A DNA stretch of 64,000 bases from Cryobacterium luteum (GTDB lineage: Bacteria; Actinomycetota; Actinomycetes; Actinomycetales; Microbacteriaceae), in NCBI RefSeq assembly GCF_900110125.1, contig NZ_FOCN01000001.1, positions 248,001 through 312,000 on the forward strand, read 5' to 3'. Below, piece by piece: positions 16,943 through 25,272 of this stretch. Each line of letters starts with the position of its first letter. Positions within the stretch are counted from its first letter, which is position 1. A program made the translations under genes and the position numbers. The notes beneath the pieces are model-generated. The model was not told where the DNA came from. It saw only the letters and a program-made list of their open reading frames with translations, and searched no databases.

Positions 16943-16958
16943 CGACGCAAGACACTAG
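16943..16958 (-). repeat. Right terminal inverted repeat of the IS630-bounded island
   Basis: The reverse complement reads CTAGTGTCTTGCGTCG and matches the left end in 15 of 16 positions. Its outer TA is shared with the TAG stop codon of the flavocytochrome gene. Confidence 0.7.
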
Positions 16959-18460
16959 ATGTTCAAGACGAGCGACGCCGACAGCGAGCGGGAGACGCAG
17001 GGGTACATCACACCGAGAGCATCCTTCTCGGCATCATCGAGTACCGAGTCCAGATGTTCCGGCGTGCCCTCGACCACCCGTACCTCACAGGTACCGCAGA
17101 TTCCCTTGCGGCAGGAGCCGAGAATGGGCACGCCGTGGGATTCCAGGGCGTCGAGCAGGCTCTCCTCGGCAGGGACGGTGAAGTCCAGGCGGCTCTTGCG
17201 GCAGGCGACCTGGATCGGTGCGGCTGGCCTGGCTGAGCGCTCGAGGGGAACGAACCGCTCGAGGTGCAGTCGCCCGGCCGGCACTCGTGCCGCCACCGCG
17301 TTCATGAGGGACTCCGGTCCGCAGCAGTAGACCTGTGCCGTGACCGTGCCGAGAATGACATCCAGGTCGAGCCCGCCGACGTTCTCGTCGCTCGCGTGCA
17401 CGATCATCCGCTGGGGGTACTCTGCTTCGAGTTCGGCCACGAAGGCCATGGTCTGTCGGCTGCGCCCGGCGTAGACGAGCCGCCAGGCCCGCCCCGCCGG
17501 GAGCGATTGGATCATGGCCGTGATCGGCGTGATGCCGATCCCGCCCGCGATGAAGAGATAGTCGGCGGCCGGTTCCAGTTCGAAATGGTTCATCGGCCCC
17601 GAGACGGGCAGGCTCATTCCCGGCACGAGATTCTCGTGAATCCACGAGCTGCCACCCGACGACTGACTGGTGCGCAACACCGCCACGTCGTACTGGTTGC
17701 GGTTGGCCGGGTCACCACAGAGCGAATACTGCTTCTGCAGGCCGTTCGGCAGGTGCAGGGTCACGTGTGAGCCCGGCTGCCAGACCGGCAGCATCCCGCC
17801 GTCCGGCAGTTTCAAGCGGATGCCGACGATCCCGTGCGCAAGCCCGGTCGCGCTGGCAACGACCATGGTGCGCGGAACCGGCTGCACGGGGGCCCCGCCG
17901 GGTGCGGCATCCGCTTGCCGGGCTGAACCGCTGCGTTTACCGGCGATGATGCGCAAAATGACGGCCAGCGCAGCTAACAAGATGAGCGCGATCGAGACGA
18001 TTCTGTACCAGAGCGACCCTACATCGGTGCCGGTGAATCCGGCGTGGAACGACACCAGCAGCAGGGTGGCGTAGCTCGCGTAGTGCAGGCCTTTCCAGAA
18101 TTTTCGCGGCAGCCGCTTGAGCATGAGCGAGGAGCCCTGAACGGCGACGAGCAGGTAGAACGCGAGTATACCCAGGGCGACCGGCAGCGGTTTGAATGCT
18201 GTGGCGAACGGCACGAGTACTTCGGCCACGGTGAAGGACAGCCAGGAATCGATCATGAGCGACACCATGTGCAAGCCGACCATGACGAGGGACGTGCCGC
18301 CCAGGTAGCCGTGCAGGTCCTGCAGCCAGGCCGGGTTGTCGACCCGGCGCATCACCCGGGTCGAGAGCAGGATTCCCCAGAGCACCGAGGTGGTCAGGAG
18401 TGCCCAGGCGATCATGGCACTCGCGCGGGAGACGTACCACCAGAGGTGCGGATCATTCAT
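16955..18460 (-). CDS. Membrane flavocytochrome: ferric-reductase-like, FAD/NAD and 2Fe-2S domains
   Basis: The 501-residue protein starts at ATG 18460, overlapping the apbE stop (ATGA). Residues 1-175 form a ferric-reductase-type b-heme membrane domain with His50, His64, His126 and His139 as likely heme ligands. Next come an FNR-type FAD domain (KQYSLCGDP), a nucleotide domain (FIAGGIGITPITAM, VYCCGPESLMNAV) and a plant-type 2Fe-2S domain at the end (CRKGICGTC, fourth Cys in MYPC). It should pass electrons between NAD(P)H, flavin, the 2Fe-2S centre and membrane hemes. Its partner is not known. Confidence 0.88.
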   Translation of the reverse strand: MNDPHLWWYVSRASAMIAWALLTTSVLWGILLSTRVMRRVDNPAWLQDLHGYLGGTSLVMVGLHMVSLMIDSWLSFTVAEVLVPFATAFKPLPVALGILAFYLLVAVQGSSLMLKRLPRKFWKGLHYASYATLLLVSFHAGFTGTDVGSLWYRIVSIALILLAALAVILRIIAGKRSGSARQADAAPGGAPVQPVPRTMVVASATGLAHGIVGIRLKLPDGGMLPVWQPGSHVTLHLPNGLQKQYSLCGDPANRNQYDVAVLRTSQSSGGSSWIHENLVPGMSLPVSGPMNHFELEPAADYLFIAGGIGITPITAMIQSLPAGRAWRLVYAGRSRQTMAFVAELEAEYPQRMIVHASDENVGGLDLDVILGTVTAQVYCCGPESLMNAVAARVPAGRLHLERFVPLERSARPAAPIQVACRKSRLDFTVPAEESLLDALESHGVPILGSCRKGICGTCEVRVVEGTPEHLDSVLDDAEKDALGVMYPCVSRSLSASLVLNI

Positions 18461-19437
18461 CGGTACAGGTTCCAGTTCTCGGAGGCCGCGAGGGCGCCCG
18501 TGTGATCGACGACCAGGCCGGCGGCGCCGACCGTCGGCAGCCAGGCGAGATAGTCGGCGGTGGGCCGGAGAAATCCCGGTTTGGTGAGGGTTTCGGCGCG
18601 AGCGCCGGTGGACGCGATGACCGACACGGTTTGCACCCGGGTGGCCGCACTGTCGTGGGTGCGCGGGTCGAGAAGGTGGTGATGCTCTCCGGCCGTCGTC
18701 GTGAAGCGGCGCTTGCGCTGGCTCGACGTGGCTAGTGCCCCCGTACCGAGACGGACGACGGCACAGTGGTTCGCTGGGTTCAACGGGTCCTCGACTCCCA
18801 GCCGCCAGGCCTGCCCGTCTGCTCCCTGTCCGCAAACGGCGATGTCGCCGCCGATCTCGGCGAGTGCACCCCAGGCACCCTCGTTCATGGCCAGTTCGCA
18901 GACGAGGTCAGCGGTCAGGCCCTTGCCGATGCCGCCCGCGTCCAGTGTCGTGCCGCGCGGGAGCCGTACCGTTGTTCCGTCAATGTGGATTCCGGCCAGG
19001 TCGCCCGGCGAGCGCGCGCTCTCCGGTAAGCGGGTCACCCGGCGCGGGTCAATGGCCGACGATGAATACCCGGCCGCGAGCAGGTCGGGCAGCAGCGTGG
19101 GATCATAGTCGCCGCGGGTCAGCTCGCAACCGGACTGCATGGCTCGAATGAGGCGCACGGTCAGCGGGTCGACGTCGACCGCACGTCCTTCGGCCCAGTT
19201 CAATCGCGTGATGTCACTATCGTTCACGAATCGGCTCCAGAGCTGCTCCAGGCAGTCAGCGAGCGCGAACGTCGCATCGAGCAGGGCAGCGGATGCCCCC
19301 ACCAACGTGATTCCACAGCTGCCGCCCATCAGCGGCTCGCGGCGGGAGAGCGTTTCCGGCCGGGCCCCCGTTCCGGCATAGCCGGCCCGAACGGCGTCGC
19401 GGGCGATGGCCTGAGGAGTGAAGGTACGCGAGGCCAT
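18457..19437 (-). CDS. apbE: FAD:protein FMN transferase (ApbE), no signal peptide
   Basis: The 326-residue ApbE-family protein has RREPLMGGSCGITL, LWSRFVNDSDITRLN, the FAD-site motif DAGGIGKGLTADLV, IGGDIAVCG and HHHLLDPRT, and a C-terminal metal site AETLT where Asp is more usual than Glu. It covalently attaches FMN to a Thr/Ser of target proteins. No lipoprotein or secretion signal is present, unlike many ApbE proteins. The start at 19437 is 1 bp after the upstream stop codon. It is translationally coupled to the flavocytochrome gene. Confidence 0.9.
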   Translation of the reverse strand: MASRTFTPQAIARDAVRAGYAGTGARPETLSRREPLMGGSCGITLVGASAALLDATFALADCLEQLWSRFVNDSDITRLNWAEGRAVDVDPLTVRLIRAMQSGCELTRGDYDPTLLPDLLAAGYSSSAIDPRRVTRLPESARSPGDLAGIHIDGTTVRLPRGTTLDAGGIGKGLTADLVCELAMNEGAWGALAEIGGDIAVCGQGADGQAWRLGVEDPLNPANHCAVVRLGTGALATSSQRKRRFTTTAGEHHHLLDPRTHDSAATRVQTVSVIASTGARAETLTKPGFLRPTADYLAWLPTVGAAGLVVDHTGALAASENWNLYR

Positions 19438-19438
19438 G

Positions 19439-19855
19439 CTAGCCGCCGGACCCTCCGGACGAGGCCGCGACAGGCGCCGGAGCGGGTGCCGGTGCCGGAG
19501 GAGCAGGCGCGGGAGCGGGAGCAGGTGCCGCAGCGGGAGCCGGAGCAACGGCAACCGGCACAGCTGCTGCGGGTACCGGCACCGCCGGCGCTGCGGCCGG
19601 CGCGGGTGCGGCGACAACCGGCGCGGGTACTACCTCCGGAGCGGGCACGGCCGGTGCACTGGTCGCCGGGGCGACAGCCACGGGAACGACCGCGGGGGCG
19701 GCGACTCCGGCCGGTGTGGTCCCCGTGCTGGCCAGCGTCACCTCATCGGCTGCCGCGCCGATCTGAAATCCGGCGACCATTCCCACGAGCGCGAGCGCGC
19801 TCGCCGCCCCGGTGATGTTGCGTGCGTGATGGGCTGGCCGACGGCGCTTAGTCAT
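19439..19855 (-). CDS. Secreted Ala/Pro-rich protein of the redox locus
   Basis: The 138-residue protein has a basic N-terminus (MTKRRRPAHHARN) and a signal peptide or anchor (ITGAASALALVGMVAGFQIGA). After ADEVTLASTG there is a long Ala/Pro/Val-rich stretch, ending SSGGSGG. Such N-termini usually precede an FMN-binding domain in related loci, but here no such domain follows. The ATG overlaps the previous gene's stop by 8 bp, and apbE starts 1 bp after its stop, so it belongs to the operon. Confidence 0.65.
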   Translation of the reverse strand: MTKRRRPAHHARNITGAASALALVGMVAGFQIGAAADEVTLASTGTTPAGVAAPAVVPVAVAPATSAPAVPAPEVVPAPVVAAPAPAAAPAVPVPAAAVPVAVAPAPAAAPAPAPAPAPPAPAPAPAPVAASSGGSGG

Positions 19856-20315
19856 CATCGTCGTCGCTCTCATCCTCGTGCGCGGAATCATCCTGCGCGA
19901 AGTCATCGTCCTGCGAGGAATCGTCATCGTCGTCGTACGCTCCCGAGGCGCCAGATCCCCCCGACGTGCCGGCAACGGGCGCGGTTGCAGCCGGTGCGGG
20001 TGCCGCAGCGGGTGCCGGGCTCGAGTCGTCCCCGGCGAATTCTGCGGCGGTACCGGCCGCCGGCACAGCGGTGCTCGCGCCGGCCGGTCGAGGCGCCAGC
20101 GGCGTCCAGGTCGCGCCGACATCAGCGGTGGGCGCCGGCGCGGGCACGGCCGGCGGCGTAGCGGTCGGCGTGGATATCGGTTCGAGCACGGTGGTGGCCT
20201 GGCCGACCAGTCCGACGGGAGCGTTGGTCAGTGTGTCCGAGTTGACGGCCATCGCCGCGCCGGCCGTTCCGAGTACCCCAACAACCGAGAGCACCATCAT
20301 CGTTTTTGATTTCAT
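19848..20315 (-). CDS. Secreted protein with Ala/Pro-rich body and Asp-rich tail
   Basis: The 155-residue protein has a signal peptide (MKSKTMMVLSVVGVLGTAGAAMA), a short NSDTLTNAPVGLVGQATTVLEP segment, an Ala/Pro/Thr-rich linker and a C-terminal tail of about 33 residues that is mostly Asp, Ser and Glu. The acidic tail could bind metal ions (Fe3+, Ca2+) or cell-wall polymers. It is first in the four-gene operon, divergent from a two-component system. Its 5' end is leaderless. Confidence 0.7.
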   Translation of the reverse strand: MKSKTMMVLSVVGVLGTAGAAMAVNSDTLTNAPVGLVGQATTVLEPISTPTATPPAVPAPAPTADVGATWTPLAPRPAGASTAVPAAGTAAEFAGDDSSPAPAAAPAPAATAPVAGTSGGSGASGAYDDDDDSSQDDDFAQDDSAHEDESDDDDD

Positions 20316-20321
20316 GATTCG

Positions 20322-20327
20322 AGACTA
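20322..20327 (-). promoter_or_regulatory. -10 box TAGTCT, leaderless promoter of the redox operon
   Basis: TAGTCT on the minus strand is followed by 6 nt and then the ATG at 20315. The divergent response regulator starts 122 bp away, so this gap is the likely regulator-binding region. Confidence 0.55.
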
Positions 20328-20436
20328 CGAAATCGTCGGTAAACATCGGCCCGGAGTAGATCCAAGATTTGTCCAAGAAATCAGCGCGGGTCTGGTCGCG
20401 GCTATCTGCCACTCGCCGGGCCGCCAGACTAGGGTC

Positions 20437-21126
20437 ATGCGAGTTCTAGTGATCGAGGATGACGCGGCCGTCGCGGACGGCCTCATCGACGGGCTCAGCT
20501 ACGCCAACTTCGAGACCCTCCGTGTCGCCACCGGAACGGCTGGGCTGGCCGCAGTGGATTCCTTTCGCCCCGACATCATTCTGCTCGACCTGGGCCTGCC
20601 CGATCTGGACGGTACCGACGTCTGCCGGGCCATCCGCTTAAAGGAACAGACCCCGATCATCGTCGTGAGCGCGCGGGACGACGAAATGGATCGGGTGATC
20701 GCCCTCGAAATCGGTGCCGACGACTACGTCGTGAAACCGTTTGGCATGCGCGAGCTGGTCGCCCGCATCCGCGCGGTGTCGCGCCGCACCGGCACCACCG
20801 AAACGGATGCCCCACCCGCCACCGAGCGCCGCTTCGGCCCGCTCCTCATCGACACCAGAGCCCAGCGCGTGCTGCTTGGCGGCAGCCCTGTCCACCTCAC
20901 CGCGAAGGAATTTGACCTGCTCGTGTACCTCTCGGATGACCCAGGTGCCGCGCTGCGCCGAGCCGAAATCCTGCACGATGTGTGGGACACCAACTGGTAC
21001 GGCACGACCAAGACCCTCGACGCCCATATCGCGGCGATCCGCAAGAAACTCGGTGACCCCGGCTGGATTCAGTCGGTGCGTGGCGTCGGTTTTCGCTTCG
21101 AGCAGCCGGCCGAGCCGCGCTCATGA
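20437..21126 (+). CDS. OmpR-family response regulator
   Basis: The 229-residue protein has a receiver domain with acidic pocket ED8-D9, phosphoacceptor Asp51 (LLDLGLPDLDG), the conserved Thr/Ser (IVVSARD) and Lys (VVKPFG). A winged-helix DNA-binding domain follows (LTAKEFDLLVYL, TLDAHIAAIRKKL, IQSVRGVGFRFE). It overlaps the histidine kinase gene by ATGA. It is divergent from the secreted-protein/ApbE/flavocytochrome operon, which is its obvious candidate target. Confidence 0.94.
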   Translation: MRVLVIEDDAAVADGLIDGLSYANFETLRVATGTAGLAAVDSFRPDIILLDLGLPDLDGTDVCRAIRLKEQTPIIVVSARDDEMDRVIALEIGADDYVVKPFGMRELVARIRAVSRRTGTTETDAPPATERRFGPLLIDTRAQRVLLGGSPVHLTAKEFDLLVYLSDDPGAALRRAEILHDVWDTNWYGTTKTLDAHIAAIRKKLGDPGWIQSVRGVGFRFEQPAEPRS

Positions 21127-22580
21127 AGTGGCGGCTGATGGCGGCGTTCATCGCGGTCACCCTGCTCATGTTGCTCGTGCAGGACGTGCCGCTGAGCACG
21201 TACCTGCGCACGGTCGAACGCGACCGCATCATCACGTCCCTTGAACGCGACGCGTTCGTGCTCGCTGGCCGCAGTGAGGAGGCGCTGGAATCGGCGATCA
21301 CCGATGATGACGCGGGCCTGGCCGCTCTCGCTCGCACCTACCGCGACGCTGGGGGCGCGCGGGTCGTCATCGTGAACACGGCCGGAACGGCGATCGCCAC
21401 GAGTGACGACGACCAGTCCAGCATCGGCAGCGACTACGCTTCCCGCCCTGAGATCACCGGCGCCCTCGGTGGCCAGATCATGTCGGGAAGTCGGTATTCC
21501 GACACCCTTCAGGTGGAGCTGCTGTACGTGACCGTCCCCGTGTTCAGCGGCGACGAAGTCTACGGTGCGGTGCGCCTGACCTATCCGGAACAGGTCGTCG
21601 ACGACGCCGTCAACGACCAGATCCGCATGCTCGGAATCGTCGCCCTGACCACGGTGCTGCTCGCGGGCATCGTCGGTTACATCTTCTCGACCTCGGTCAC
21701 GCGTCGGCTCAAGCTCTTGAAGGATGCCACCGAGCGACTGTCCAGCGGCGATCTGAGCGCCCGGGCGGATGAGTCCGGCGGCGCCCCGGAACTGCGCTCC
21801 CTGTCCCGCTCGTTCAATATCATGGCCGAACGCCTCGACACCCTGCTGCAGGAACAACGACGCTTCGCAGCGGATGCCTCCCATCAGCTGCGCACGCCCC
21901 TCACCGCCCTGCGCCTCAAGCTGGAACGCGCCGGAAGCCTGGTATCCACCGACCCGGCGGGCGCTGCCGTTCGGCTGGCAGCCGCCGAAGCTGAAGCCGA
22001 CCGCCTCGGTACGATCGTCGAGGGACTGCTGCTGCTCAGCCGCACCGAGGGCCGGTCGGCGCCACTGATGACCGTCGACCTGGCGGAGATTGCTCGTGAA
22101 CGGGTGGAGCAGTGGCAGGCGCTCGCCCAGGAGTCGGCCGTCACGATTCGTTATGACGGTCCGCTCACAGCGTCGGTCTCGGCGGTCTCCACAGCCGTCG
22201 AACAGATACTCGACAACTACGTCGACAACGCGCTCTCAGTCAGCCCGGGCACAAGCACGATCATCGTGCGCGTCACCTCCGCTGTGCCCGTTGCGCGGGT
22301 TGACCGTGCGGTACGGCAGCTGGGCCCGGCGCCACTCGAGACGGTGCAACTCGAGGTACTCGATGAAGGCCCAGGCCTGAGCGTCGAGGACTGCTCCCGT
22401 GCATTCGACCGGTTCTGGCGTGCACGTTCCGACAGCGCGGGGAGCGGCCTCGGCCTCGCCATCGTCGCGCAGCTGGCCAAAGCCAGCCGTGCCACGGTGG
22501 CCCTGGCCCCCCGTGGCACGGGCGGGCTCGCCGCCTCCGCCACGTTCACGGCCGCCGGTCCAGCCCGCGAGGGCGCGTGA
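21123..22580 (+). CDS. Sensor histidine kinase
   Basis: The 485-residue kinase has an N-terminal helix, an extracytoplasmic PAS/Cache-like domain (about 30-165), a second helix (170-192), HAMP, the DHp His254 in FAADASHQLRTPLTALRLKLE, and a CA domain with N-box (DNYVDNALSVSP), G1 (DEGPGLS) and G2 (GSGLGLAIVAQL). It senses an external signal and phosphorylates the coupled regulator. The stop is close to the convergent DUF4190 gene. Confidence 0.93.
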   Translation: MKWRLMAAFIAVTLLMLLVQDVPLSTYLRTVERDRIITSLERDAFVLAGRSEEALESAITDDDAGLAALARTYRDAGGARVVIVNTAGTAIATSDDDQSSIGSDYASRPEITGALGGQIMSGSRYSDTLQVELLYVTVPVFSGDEVYGAVRLTYPEQVVDDAVNDQIRMLGIVALTTVLLAGIVGYIFSTSVTRRLKLLKDATERLSSGDLSARADESGGAPELRSLSRSFNIMAERLDTLLQEQRRFAADASHQLRTPLTALRLKLERAGSLVSTDPAGAAVRLAAAEAEADRLGTIVEGLLLLSRTEGRSAPLMTVDLAEIARERVEQWQALAQESAVTIRYDGPLTASVSAVSTAVEQILDNYVDNALSVSPGTSTIIVRVTSAVPVARVDRAVRQLGPAPLETVQLEVLDEGPGLSVEDCSRAFDRFWRARSDSAGSGLGLAIVAQLAKASRATVALAPRGTGGLAASATFTAAGPAREGA

Positions 22581-22595
22581 ATGGGAACTCCGCGG

Positions 22596-23456
22596 CTACC
22601 TCCAGCGCCAGGAATCGACGGCCGCGGCGATGATCTCCTCGCCGTTGTCCTCGGGAATAACGAAGGAGACCACGAAGAATTTCACTGGCTCGTCGGCAGA
22701 CTGGTAGGTGTCCGGTGCGAAGACGGTGAGGAACGCCTTGGTCCGGGTGTTCTCTGCGGTGCTGATCAGGCGGGTGAGGTTGGCGTCGACGCCGTCGAGG
22801 GTAACAGCCTCCTTCAGGCTCGTGACCTCGCCGGCCTCGGGAAAGTAACTCTGGTTCAGAAACTCGACCATGTCGTCCAGGCTGCCGCTCGGAGCCCATT
22901 CGTCGGTGCTGGCCACCGACACCGGTTCCACCAGCACGCTGCCCAGGATGCTGCCCACCCCGGTCTTATGGATGACACCGTCGGCGTCGCGTTCACCCCA
23001 CAGTTCCAGGGAGGTGATGCAGCCCTCCGTCTTCTCAGCGGATTGGTTGTTGAGGTATTCGCCCGGCCCGTTGAAGGAGTAGCAGGGAGTGATGACGGGT
23101 TGGGCATCGGTGAGTACGGCCGTGCCGATTCCCGATTTCACCAGCGCAACCACGATCACAGCGGTCACCAGCACGTTGGCCACCACGGCCAGGGACGACC
23201 CGATCAGGCCCGCGAGACCGAACGATTTGCCGCCGGGTCGGCGCAGAGCCACGATGCCGAGGATGATGCCGGCGATCCCCAAGAGCAACCCGAGAATCGG
23301 GATCCAGCCGGTGACGAAGGCGCTGATACCGACGATGAGGGCCGCGAGCACGATGCCGCCGCGACGTCGCGGTGGGCTCGGCACGGGAAACTGACCGGGG
23401 AACTGCTCGGCCAGGCCGGCGGTCTGAGGTTGTCCCTGGGGTGAGTCGATGGTCAT
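22596..23456 (-). CDS. DUF4190-type membrane protein with extracytoplasmic domain
   Basis: The 286-residue protein begins at ATG 23456 with GGGAGG 6 nt upstream. A Pro/Gln-rich cytosolic start is followed by two or three helices in a Gly/Ile/Leu-rich DUF4190 block (GGIVLAALIVGISAFVTG, GIAGIILGIVALRRPG, LAVVANVLVTAVIVVAL). The external domain has two Cys (TPCYSF and EGCITS) that could pair. The function of the external domain is unknown. Confidence 0.8.
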   Translation of the reverse strand: MTIDSPQGQPQTAGLAEQFPGQFPVPSPPRRRGGIVLAALIVGISAFVTGWIPILGLLLGIAGIILGIVALRRPGGKSFGLAGLIGSSLAVVANVLVTAVIVVALVKSGIGTAVLTDAQPVITPCYSFNGPGEYLNNQSAEKTEGCITSLELWGERDADGVIHKTGVGSILGSVLVEPVSVASTDEWAPSGSLDDMVEFLNQSYFPEAGEVTSLKEAVTLDGVDANLTRLISTAENTRTKAFLTVFAPDTYQSADEPVKFFVVSFVIPEDNGEEIIAAAVDSWRWR

Positions 23457-23556
23457 CTGGGCCTCCCGGCATCCGTTTACGTTAACGGTACCCATTCGCA
23501 CGAATGCGGTTACTTGCCCCGGCGAATCTGTGGATTACTCGATGGCCGAGCCAAAA

Positions 23557-25272
23557 CTACCGAACGAGCGGAACCTCAAGGATTGCAGGTCGGGTATGGA
23601 CACCGGTGAGGGCGCGCTCGAGGTCGCTGCGGGTGGCGGCCAGCTCGTAGTCCCAGCCGTAGGCTGTGGCGAGCGCCTTGAGGTCGACGCTGCGCGGGGT
23701 GTACAGCACGCGCTCCATCGCCGCGGGCGGGGCGGTTGCGGCAACCTCAAGGCCGTCGAAGATGCTGCCGCCGCCGTCGACGCCCACGATCACCTGAACC
23801 CTTGGCCTGGGCTCTCCCGGGGCGAGCAGCAGAGACCCGACGTCGTGCAAAAAAGTGAGATCGCCCAGCAACACCCGAGTCACCCCGACCGAGCGCGGCT
23901 CCGGTTCGGCCTGGCTCGCGAGCGCCACACCGAGTGCCGTCGCGATGGTGCCGTCGATACCGGCCAGTCCACGGTTGGCCAGCACGGTGATCTTCTTACC
24001 GAGCACGCGCTTGTCGGCCTCGCGAATGAGCCGGGAGGCGCCGAGCACGAGCCGGTCGTGCGGCCACGACGCCCGCCACACCGCGTCGACGAGCAGCGCC
24101 CGAGTCAGCGGGGCGCGCAGCACGGCCAGTTCAGCGCGGGTTATGCCGCGTTTGTCGATCGGTACCCGTTCCGCGCTCGCCTCTGCCTCCGATAGCGCCC
24201 GGCTGGTCATGACCCAGCGGCCCAGCCACTCGCGGCCGGCCGGCGTGCGCGAGGCCGCAGCGCACGCCGCATCCGCTCCGATCGAGCGGGTGAAGGCTCG
24301 TACGACGTGGCCGGGGTTGTACCATTCGAATCCGGTCGGGGCGACAACGATGGTCTCGACACCGTCGCGTGCGATGAGGGCCGGTATCTCACGGCTGAGG
24401 GTGGGGTGGCCGAACACGATGACGCGTTCAACCTGACCGCCGAGATCGATGGCAGCGAGCAGTTCCCGGTAGTGCACGATCAGGTTCGGTCCGAATCGGG
24501 CGCCGCTCGACACCTCGGCGAGCAACGGCCAGCCGCCGGCATAGGCGAGCTCTTCGGCCGCTGGACCGGCACCGTCACCGGCCACGACGACCGTGCGCGG
24601 TCCCGGCGCAAGCAGCATCGTCGGCTCGTCGGTCGGCCCGGAAGCAGCGCGGGCAACCGGCGTCAGCACGGTCAGCCCCATCGGCAGTGCCGACGACAGC
24701 GGCTCGCGAAAGGCCAGGTTCAGTTGCGCGGGGCCGGGAGCCGTGGTCGCGGCGCCGGTGGCGGCATCCATTGCCTGCCGCGCGAGCGCCGTGGCGATTT
24801 CGGCCTCATCGGGTTCACCGACCGGAGCGGGAACATCCAGGCACAGCCGCGTGGCAACCCCGAACAGGCCCGCCTGCACGGTGGTCTGATTCGAGCGGAT
24901 GCCGCGCAGCTCGGACGGGCGGTCCGCCGTGAGCAGGATCATCGGCACCCCGGCGTGGTGTGCTTCGAGCACGGCCGGGTGGAGGTTGGCGACAGCGGTT
25001 CCCGAGGTCACCACGACGAGGGCGGGCAGACCGGTTTCGAGCGCGAGGCCGACGCTGAGAAAACCGGCGCTGCGCTCGTCGGTACGCACATGCAAGCGGA
25101 TGCTGCCGGTTCGTTCCAGTTCAGCCGCCGCCAAGGCGAGGGCCTGCGATCGTGCGCCGGGGCAGAGCACCAGATCACGCACTCCGAGTCGAACGAATTC
25201 GTTCAGGAGGGCGATGCTGAAATCGGTCGCCGGGCTAGTACGGGTTGGGTTTACAACGGTATTCTCAGGCAT
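23557..25272 (-). CDS. menD: SEPHCHC synthase (MenD)
   Basis: The 571-residue ThDP enzyme adds the succinic semialdehyde equivalent of 2-oxoglutarate to isochorismate. Visible family features are VLCPGARSQALALAAAE, the catalytic-site RTDERSAGFLSVGLA, VTSGTAVANLHPAVLEA, RGIRSNQTT, and the C-terminal ThDP/Mg site GDLTFLHDVGSLL...VGVDGGGSIFDGLE. The start ATG 25272 overlaps the upstream gene by 8 bp. In this ThDP site GGGSIF replaces the more usual NGGGGIF-type run. Confidence 0.93.
   Translation of the reverse strand: MPENTVVNPTRTSPATDFSIALLNEFVRLGVRDLVLCPGARSQALALAAAELERTGSIRLHVRTDERSAGFLSVGLALETGLPALVVVTSGTAVANLHPAVLEAHHAGVPMILLTADRPSELRGIRSNQTTVQAGLFGVATRLCLDVPAPVGEPDEAEIATALARQAMDAATGAATTAPGPAQLNLAFREPLSSALPMGLTVLTPVARAASGPTDEPTMLLAPGPRTVVVAGDGAGPAAEELAYAGGWPLLAEVSSGARFGPNLIVHYRELLAAIDLGGQVERVIVFGHPTLSREIPALIARDGVETIVVAPTGFEWYNPGHVVRAFTRSIGADAACAAASRTPAGREWLGRWVMTSRALSEAEASAERVPIDKRGITRAELAVLRAPLTRALLVDAVWRASWPHDRLVLGASRLIREADKRVLGKKITVLANRGLAGIDGTIATALGVALASQAEPEPRSVGVTRVLLGDLTFLHDVGSLLLAPGEPRPRVQVIVGVDGGGSIFDGLEVAATAPPAAMERVLYTPRSVDLKALATAYGWDYELAATRSDLERALTGVHTRPAILEVPLVR

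Larger units (their letters stand above)
10048..16958. mobile_element. IS630-bounded accessory island (pseudo-composite element)
   Basis: The segment is bounded by inverted ends: CTAGTGTCCTGCGTCG at 10048-10063 and the complement of CTAGTGTCTTGCGTCG at 16943-16958 (15/16 identical). TA lies at both outer edges, as expected for an IS630/Tc1-type insertion. The left part holds the 3' end of an IS630 transposase; the right part holds only the 5' end of a related one in the same orientation. Between them lie about 6 kb of unrelated genes, several broken. The right TA is part of the TAG stop codon of the flavocytochrome gene, so the insertion damaged neither neighbour. Confidence 0.72.

Noticed and set aside
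19440..19640. Repeated GC-rich units that look like a tandem repeat or CRISPR-like array
   Set aside because: They are codon repeats of the Ala/Pro-rich protein without regular spacing or unique spacers.
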